From contig NZ_NESP01000001.1 in NCBI RefSeq assembly GCF_003063475.1, positions 1,860,001 to 1,924,000 on the forward strand: a DNA stretch of 64,000 bases, written 5' to 3'. Under the pieces are notes generated by a model, which saw only the letters and a list, made by a program, of their open reading frames with translations, was not told the origin of the DNA and searched no databases. Within the stretch, counting starts at the first letter, position 1. Each line of letters begins with the position of its first letter. Positions 58,657 to 64,000 of the stretch are shown one piece after another. Made by a program: the position numbers and the translations under genes. Source of the stretch: Limnohabitans curvus. GTDB taxonomy: Bacteria; Pseudomonadota; Gammaproteobacteria; Burkholderiales; Burkholderiaceae_C.

Positions 58657-61600
58657 ATGTCTTTTTATACCTCTCTCACTGGTTTGAATGCCGCCACCGC
58701 ACAGCTGGGCGTGACGTCCAACAACATTGCCAACGTGAGCACGACAGGCTTTAAGCGCAGCCGTACCGACTTTGGCGACATTTTTGCGACATCCCCTTTG
58801 CAAAAAGCATCGGCCACGATTGGTCAAGGTGTGTCCTTGAAACGCGTGGTGCAAGAGTTTGGTCAGGGCAACATGATGTTCTCGTCCAACACCTTGGACT
58901 TGGCGATCAGTGGTGACGGTTTCTTCCCGCTCAAGTCGCAAGACGGTTTCCAAGACATCTTCACGCGTAACGGTGTGTTCATGATGAACGACCAATACAA
59001 CGTAGTGAACTCCGCAGGTCAGCGTTTGATGGCGGCGTCAGTTGACTCGTCCGGCAAAGCGAACTTGGATGACATGAACGTGTTGACCATCCCGCAAAAA
59101 ACCACCGGCATGGCCAAACAAACCAGCAAGGTGTCTTTGGGCTTGAACTTTCCTGCGGATGCCGAGGTGATTACCAAGGACTTCAACCGCAACGACCCCG
59201 ACACCTACAACAAGAGCACCGCGCTGACCGTGTATGACGCGGGTGGTAACTCTTACTTGGCCTCCGTCTACTACGTGAAGACACAAAACGCGAGCCAAGA
59301 AACCCCCAACAACAAATGGCAAACCTATGTGTATGTCGGTGACAAGCTGGTCAACGCCTCGTTGCAGCAAGCCACCAACACCTTGGGTGAAGACATGTAT
59401 GTCAACAAATACGGCGAACTCAAGGCCAAGAGCGACTTTAAGACGCCAGAAGAAATTGCTGAATTGAACAGCAGCTTCTCTAAGAAAACCATCAAGTTCT
59501 CGTTGGACAACTTGACCGACATTCGCACCTCGCAACCCGCTGCGGTGACAGCAGGCATTGCCACAGATTTGGGCACCGGCTCTAACGATGGCGTTGACTT
59601 TGCCAACTATTTGAACGTCAGCAAGTCTGACCTCTTGCGCCAACAGGGCAGCAGTGCGGTGACTTACCCCGTGGACTCAACCACGGTCGGTGCACGCGAC
59701 ATCACCTTCGGCCCTGCGGCTGCACGTGTGACGGTCAACATTCCTGCAAACGGCACCACTGCGCCCACGCTGGCTGAAGTGGTCACGGCCTTGAACAACA
59801 ACTCTAGCTTTGCCTCGACCTACGTGGCGCAAGCTGCGTCACCCACGGGAACCATCAGCAGCGTGAACTTTGGCGCAGCCTCGACACCTACCAACCCATT
59901 CGCAAGCTTTGGCGTGAATGTGGGTGGTCAGCAGTTTGATTTGACGGGCTTGACCAGCACACTGACCTCTTCCACGTTTGCCGCTGAATTGCAAACCAAA
60001 TTGCGTGCGGCAGATGGTGGCCGCTCTGATATTTCTGTGAGCTTGACCTCTGGCTCCTTGGTCGTGACAGACGCTGCAAAGCGCAACATCACCGGCATGG
60101 AACTGACCAAAATCTCAACAGCAGCAACCGATGTGTCGGTGGGTTCAGAGCCTGTTTATGGCAATACAGTGCTACGTATCACCGCGCTGGATCCCAATGT
60201 GACGGCCGCTGAAATCAACGACACCAGCACGGGTGTGGTGGTTCAACAAAACTCGGTCACCCTCACAGGCTCCAACCAAGCCACACCCTACACACGCGCC
60301 AAGGTGAGCTACACCTTTGCAGGTGCGCCCACCGTTTTCAAAGCCAGCTTTGGCCCCACCTCGGCACCCATTACGGTGGAAGGTACCAGCGGTACGGACT
60401 TGGCCGATAACTTGAACAAGAACGCCACCTTCTCTGCCGACTACGTGGCCAGCTACTCGGGAACTGCGCTGACCTTGACAGCCAAAGACCCCAGCAACGC
60501 CAACGCATCCTCTATTTCGGGTGCAGTGAAGCTGTACTCAAACACCGCATTGGCACCCACCACGTTCACTGAGATTAACAATCCCGGAACCTCAGCAGTA
60601 ACCAACAACCCCGTCTTGGCCAACGGCGTGGCATCCATTTTGGACACCACCAAGAAAAGCGTTGACGATCTGAAGAACCTCTTTTCGGTGAACATCGACA
60701 ACGCGATTGACCCTGTGGTCGTTGGCCTCGATCACTTGTTGGAGTCCATGAGCCATTTGTCTACATCGCAGAGCAAAAAGCTCTCGGGTGCTCAAATTGC
60801 GGATGAATTGACCAACGTCATCAGCCGTGCGTATGGCGATGAAAAACCATTCAACTTCTCCACCGTCGGCACGCCAACGTTTAAGTTGTCACTGACCAAA
60901 TCCAACAAAACGGTGTTGCCAGATTTGCCGATCGACTTGTCTGGTTCTAAAGACATGCGCAGCGAAGATTTGGTGCGCGAAGTGCAGTCTCAAATTGACG
61001 GTAACTCGCAGTACAGCGGTTTGGTTGATGTGACTTACGACACGCAAGCTCAAAAACTGGTGTTCACACCCACCGACAACGCCAAGGTCACGGTGTCCAG
61101 CGAGCAGTCCGCCATGGACTTGAGCGACCCCTTGGTGCAAGGTGTCAATGATTCTTCTGTGGGCTTGACCCTGTCGCCTTCTGTGTCCACATCGCCTTAC
61201 CGTGCGTTGAACGAGCAGCGCTACGGCATGAAAGTCGAGTACGACTCGGTCAAACAAACGTTTGTGTTTAAGTCTGGCACCACGGGTGACAACTCTGGCA
61301 TTGCGATCACCAACATTCGTCCTGGTAGTTTGGCAACCCAAACCTCCAAAGGCTTGGGCATGACCGGTGACCCTGCCAACTACACCGTGGCACCTTCGAC
61401 CGTTGATGCTTTGCGCGGTATCACCTCCAAGCCCGCCGTGTTGACAGGCAACCCCTTGGCTGTGAACGTGGACAACAACTTCTCTGTGGACAGCACCAAC
61501 AACCAGTTTGTGGTGTCGGTCAACGGCATCACCGGCACGGTGGTGGTTCCGCCTAAAGATACCTACACCTTGGGCACCTTCATGGAAGCGCTGCAAAACG

Positions 61601-62466
61601 GTATCAACAACTTGCAGAGCCAGTCTAAAAACGGCCTGACGGCTGAGTCTGTCAACGGCGTGAAGGTGAGCTACAACAGCGCCTCCAGCTCTTTAGAGTT
61701 CACCACCGGCACGGCCTCCACTGACTCGTACATCAAAGTCACCGGCGATGCACGTTGGGGCTTGGACGGTTTGGACGCTCAGTTCGGCACGACCACCACG
61801 TGGATCAAGCCCACCGCGTTCAAAGACGAAAAAGGCGCCACGGTCTACATCGACGGCTTCGGTGCCGAGTCATCGACCGCTACGGGCTTTGACACCTTGC
61901 CAGCCTGGTCGCCTGTTTACTTTGACAAAGGCGAGCTGACATTTGACACCGCGGGTAACTTGGTGTCACCCAAGCAAGGCGCGCAGTTGGACACGGTGTA
62001 CTTGCCAAACGGTAAGGGCGCTTTGACCATCAACATTGACTACTCCAAGTCCACGCAGTTTGCGTCACCGTTCTCGGTGCTGTCGCAGTCGCAAGACGGC
62101 GCACCCGAAGGTGACTTGGTCGGTTTGGCGATTGCCGATGACGGCTTGGTTTCTGCCAGCTTCTCCAACGGCGCACAAAAGTCTTTGGGCAAAGTGGTGT
62201 TGGTCAACTTCTCTAACCCGTCTGGCTTGCGTCAGATCGGTGACACCAACTACTACAAAACCTCTGACTCAGGCACACCGAAATACGGTGAAGCCGGTTC
62301 GGCTGGTTTCGGTACGGTGCGCTCCGGCGCGACCGAACGTGCCAACGTGGACTTGACCCAAGAATTGGTGGACTTGATCACCGAGCAGCGTAACTTCCAA
62401 GCCAACGCCAAGGCCATGGAAACCAGCACCTCGATGACGCAAACCATCATTCAGATCCGTAACTAA
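58657..62466 (+). CDS. flgE: Very large flagellar hook protein FlgE
   Basis: The hook protein, here 1269 residues, about three times the roughly 400 of most FlgE proteins. The conserved ends are intact: SLTGLNAATAQLGVTSNNIA and NVSTTGFKRSRTDFGDIF at the N-terminus, and RANVDLTQELVDLITEQRNF and QANAKAMETSTSMTQTIIQI at the C-terminus. Between about residues 330 and 1050 are several Thr/Ser/Val/Ala-rich beta domains, some resembling flagellin hook-IN repeats (for example TPTFKLSLTKSNKTVLPDLP and NQFVVSVNGITGTVVVPPKD). The frame is unbroken. Confidence 0.9.
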   Translation: MSFYTSLTGLNAATAQLGVTSNNIANVSTTGFKRSRTDFGDIFATSPLQKASATIGQGVSLKRVVQEFGQGNMMFSSNTLDLAISGDGFFPLKSQDGFQDIFTRNGVFMMNDQYNVVNSAGQRLMAASVDSSGKANLDDMNVLTIPQKTTGMAKQTSKVSLGLNFPADAEVITKDFNRNDPDTYNKSTALTVYDAGGNSYLASVYYVKTQNASQETPNNKWQTYVYVGDKLVNASLQQATNTLGEDMYVNKYGELKAKSDFKTPEEIAELNSSFSKKTIKFSLDNLTDIRTSQPAAVTAGIATDLGTGSNDGVDFANYLNVSKSDLLRQQGSSAVTYPVDSTTVGARDITFGPAAARVTVNIPANGTTAPTLAEVVTALNNNSSFASTYVAQAASPTGTISSVNFGAASTPTNPFASFGVNVGGQQFDLTGLTSTLTSSTFAAELQTKLRAADGGRSDISVSLTSGSLVVTDAAKRNITGMELTKISTAATDVSVGSEPVYGNTVLRITALDPNVTAAEINDTSTGVVVQQNSVTLTGSNQATPYTRAKVSYTFAGAPTVFKASFGPTSAPITVEGTSGTDLADNLNKNATFSADYVASYSGTALTLTAKDPSNANASSISGAVKLYSNTALAPTTFTEINNPGTSAVTNNPVLANGVASILDTTKKSVDDLKNLFSVNIDNAIDPVVVGLDHLLESMSHLSTSQSKKLSGAQIADELTNVISRAYGDEKPFNFSTVGTPTFKLSLTKSNKTVLPDLPIDLSGSKDMRSEDLVREVQSQIDGNSQYSGLVDVTYDTQAQKLVFTPTDNAKVTVSSEQSAMDLSDPLVQGVNDSSVGLTLSPSVSTSPYRALNEQRYGMKVEYDSVKQTFVFKSGTTGDNSGIAITNIRPGSLATQTSKGLGMTGDPANYTVAPSTVDALRGITSKPAVLTGNPLAVNVDNNFSVDSTNNQFVVSVNGITGTVVVPPKDTYTLGTFMEALQNGINNLQSQSKNGLTAESVNGVKVSYNSASSSLEFTTGTASTDSYIKVTGDARWGLDGLDAQFGTTTTWIKPTAFKDEKGATVYIDGFGAESSTATGFDTLPAWSPVYFDKGELTFDTAGNLVSPKQGAQLDTVYLPNGKGALTINIDYSKSTQFASPFSVLSQSQDGAPEGDLVGLAIADDGLVSASFSNGAQKSLGKVVLVNFSNPSGLRQIGDTNYYKTSDSGTPKYGEAGSAGFGTVRSGATERANVDLTQELVDLITEQRNFQANAKAMETSTSMTQTIIQIRN

Positions 62467-62488
62467 TCTGCCTGATTAAGAGACTGAC

Positions 62489-63253
62489 ATGGACCGTTTA
62501 TCTTTCAACGCGATGGCCGCGATCAACGAAGACCGTTTGATCCGCCAACAGTTGTCCAACGACATCGCCAACGTCACCACCGTCGGTTTCAAGCAAACCT
62601 TCGAAGCCACCATCCAACCGCACCAAGCGGTGGGTGAGGGCTTTGATTCGCGCTTGCAGCCCCGTCTGTACACCACAGACCGCGTGCGCTTGGATGCCGG
62701 TCCTTTGATGGTCACAGGCCGTGACCTGGACGTCTCTTTGAACAACAAAACCGTCCTCGGCGTGACCGGCAATGACGGAAAACTGGCATTTACTCGCCGC
62801 GGTGACCTGCGCGTCAACCCCAACGGCGTGTTGGAAACCGGTTCGGGCCACATGGTGCAAAGCCAAGATGGCGGCCCCATCACCATTCCCGTGGGCTCAC
62901 GCATCAACATCACCAAAACAGGCGAAATCTTCGCCTCAGACCCCACCCAGCAAGGCATTCCACAGGAACAGCTGGTGGGCAGCCTGATGCTCCGCGATGC
63001 CAGCACCACGAACTTGATCAAACGCGAAGACGGTTTGTTTCGGGTTGACGAAAAACCACTTGGCACGGACTTTGCAACTGGTCCTGAGCCAGTTTCTTTG
63101 ACACCGCAGGCTTTAGAAGGCAGCAGTGTCAATCCAATGGCATCGATGGTGAAGCTGATTGAACAGAGCCGCTCGTTTGAGCACCAGGTTCGGTTGATCA
63201 AAGAAAGCAAATCCAACGATGAGTCGGGCGCCTCCATGATGAAGGTGTCCTGA
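62489..63253 (+). CDS. flgF: Flagellar basal-body rod protein FlgF
   Basis: A rod protein of 254 residues. The N-terminal DRLSFNAMAAINEDRLIRQQ and LSNDIANVTTVGFKQTFEAT, and the C-terminal SSVNPMASMVKLIEQSRSFE, are typical of FlgF. It lies 22 bp after flgE and 29 bp before flgG. Confidence 0.95.
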   Translation: MDRLSFNAMAAINEDRLIRQQLSNDIANVTTVGFKQTFEATIQPHQAVGEGFDSRLQPRLYTTDRVRLDAGPLMVTGRDLDVSLNNKTVLGVTGNDGKLAFTRRGDLRVNPNGVLETGSGHMVQSQDGGPITIPVGSRINITKTGEIFASDPTQQGIPQEQLVGSLMLRDASTTNLIKREDGLFRVDEKPLGTDFATGPEPVSLTPQALEGSSVNPMASMVKLIEQSRSFEHQVRLIKESKSNDESGASMMKVS

Positions 63254-63282
63254 ATTTGACAGATTAAAGGGGGCTTAAAGCC

Positions 63283-64000
63283 ATGGATGCATCATTGTGG
63301 GTAGCCAAAACCGGTCTTGACGCGCAGCAGACGCGCATGAACGTCATTTCGAACAACTTGGCCAACGTGAGCACGACTGGCTTTAAACGCGACCGTGCCG
63401 TTTTTGAAGACTTGCTCTATCAAAACGTCAAACAACCCGGTGGTCAAACCACCAACAACACCTTGTCACCCACGGGCTTGATGCTCGGTACCGGTGTGAA
63501 GATCAATGCCACTGAAAAGCTGCACTTGCAGGGCAACTTGATCAACACCCAATCGCCTTTGGACTTGGCGATCATGGGTGGTGGCATGTTCCAGATTCAA
63601 ATGCCGGACGGCACCACGTCGTACAGCCGTGACGGTAACTTCAAGATCAGCAACACCGGCCAGATCGTGACTGCGTCTGGCTTTCCGCTGATTCCCAACA
63701 TCACCATCCCTGAGAACGCAGCCAGCGTGACCTTTGGTCAAGACGGCACCGTGTCCGCCGAAATCGTGGCCGGTGGTGGTTCACAAAACATTGGCCAAAT
63801 TCAAATCGCACGTTTTGTGAACCCAAGCGGTTTGAAGCCGATTGGCAACAACTTGTTTGAAGCCTCACAAGCCAGCGGTGTGGCCCAGGTGCTCACACCT
63901 GGCCTCAATGGCGCAGGTGCTTTGAAGCAAGGCTCGCTCGAAGCCTCCAACGTGAACGTGGTGGAAGAAATGGTCAACATGATCGAAACCCAGCGCGCTT
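63283..64000 (+). CDS. flgG: Flagellar basal-body rod protein FlgG (5' part)
   Basis: The distal rod protein, cut by the window end after 239 codons; most FlgG proteins have about 260 residues, so about 20 are missing. The N-terminus DASLWVAKTGLDAQQTRMNV and ISNNLANVSTTGFKRDRAVF is conserved, as are LDLAIMGGGMFQIQMPDGTT and the C-terminal EASNVNVVEEMVNMIETQRA. A ribosome-binding site (AAAGGGGG) precedes the start. flgH and flgI presumably follow outside the window. Confidence 0.95.
   Translation, partial: MDASLWVAKTGLDAQQTRMNVISNNLANVSTTGFKRDRAVFEDLLYQNVKQPGGQTTNNTLSPTGLMLGTGVKINATEKLHLQGNLINTQSPLDLAIMGGGMFQIQMPDGTTSYSRDGNFKISNTGQIVTASGFPLIPNITIPENAASVTFGQDGTVSAEIVAGGGSQNIGQIQIARFVNPSGLKPIGNNLFEASQASGVAQVLTPGLNGAGALKQGSLEASNVNVVEEMVNMIETQRA

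Overview
The window looks like a chromosomal segment of a betaproteobacterium of the order Burkholderiales, most likely family Comamonadaceae. This is inferred from gene order, protein character and a moderately high GC content, not from a database search. Gene density is high and both strands are used. I found no rRNA, tRNA, CRISPR array, insertion sequence or prophage.

Region 1 (1-6326) is the distal division and cell wall (dcw) cluster: murC (3' part), ddlB, ftsQ, ftsA, ftsZ and lpxC. An orphan seven-helix sensor histidine kinase follows. Region 2 (7785-24700) is housekeeping: ruvC, mtgA, a TonB-like protein, an RNase II-family enzyme, a YqiA-like esterase, rodA, tldD, a DAHP synthase gene, mpl, a TlpA-like thioredoxin, accB-accC, prmA, a PfkB-family kinase, a DUF167 protein and a histone H1-like protein. 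The DAHP synthase gene is preceded by what looks like a complete translational attenuator with a Phe/Tyr-rich leader peptide. Region 3 (24875-34150) carries nrdB and nrdA, with a promoter bracketed by two NrdR boxes, then ampD, a PP0621-like protein, a CcsA/YpjD-like protein, ffh and miaB.

Region 4 (34147-36928) is accessory: a membrane-anchored alpha-carbonic anhydrase with a sigma-28-like promoter, a small HTH-transmembrane protein, a TetR-like regulator and a bactofilin.

Region 5 (36937-64000) is almost wholly flagellar: fliN-fliM-fliL-fliK (minus), flhA-flhF-flhG-fliA plus an unrecognised membrane protein, fliS, motA-motB, a receiver-less sigma-54 activator, flgP-flgT, a FimV/LysM-like protein, a second FliK-like protein with an FlhB-C-terminal homologue, flgN-flgM-flgA (minus), a LysM/lysozyme-like protein, and flgB-C-D-E-F-G (flgG cut by the window end). 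Sigma-54 promoter matches lie before flhA, flgB and flgA, and weakly before fliK. Sigma-28 matches lie before fliS, flgP and flgM. This suggests a polar flagellum controlled by a sigma-54 to sigma-28 cascade rather than by FlhDC. The hook protein FlgE is about three times the usual length.
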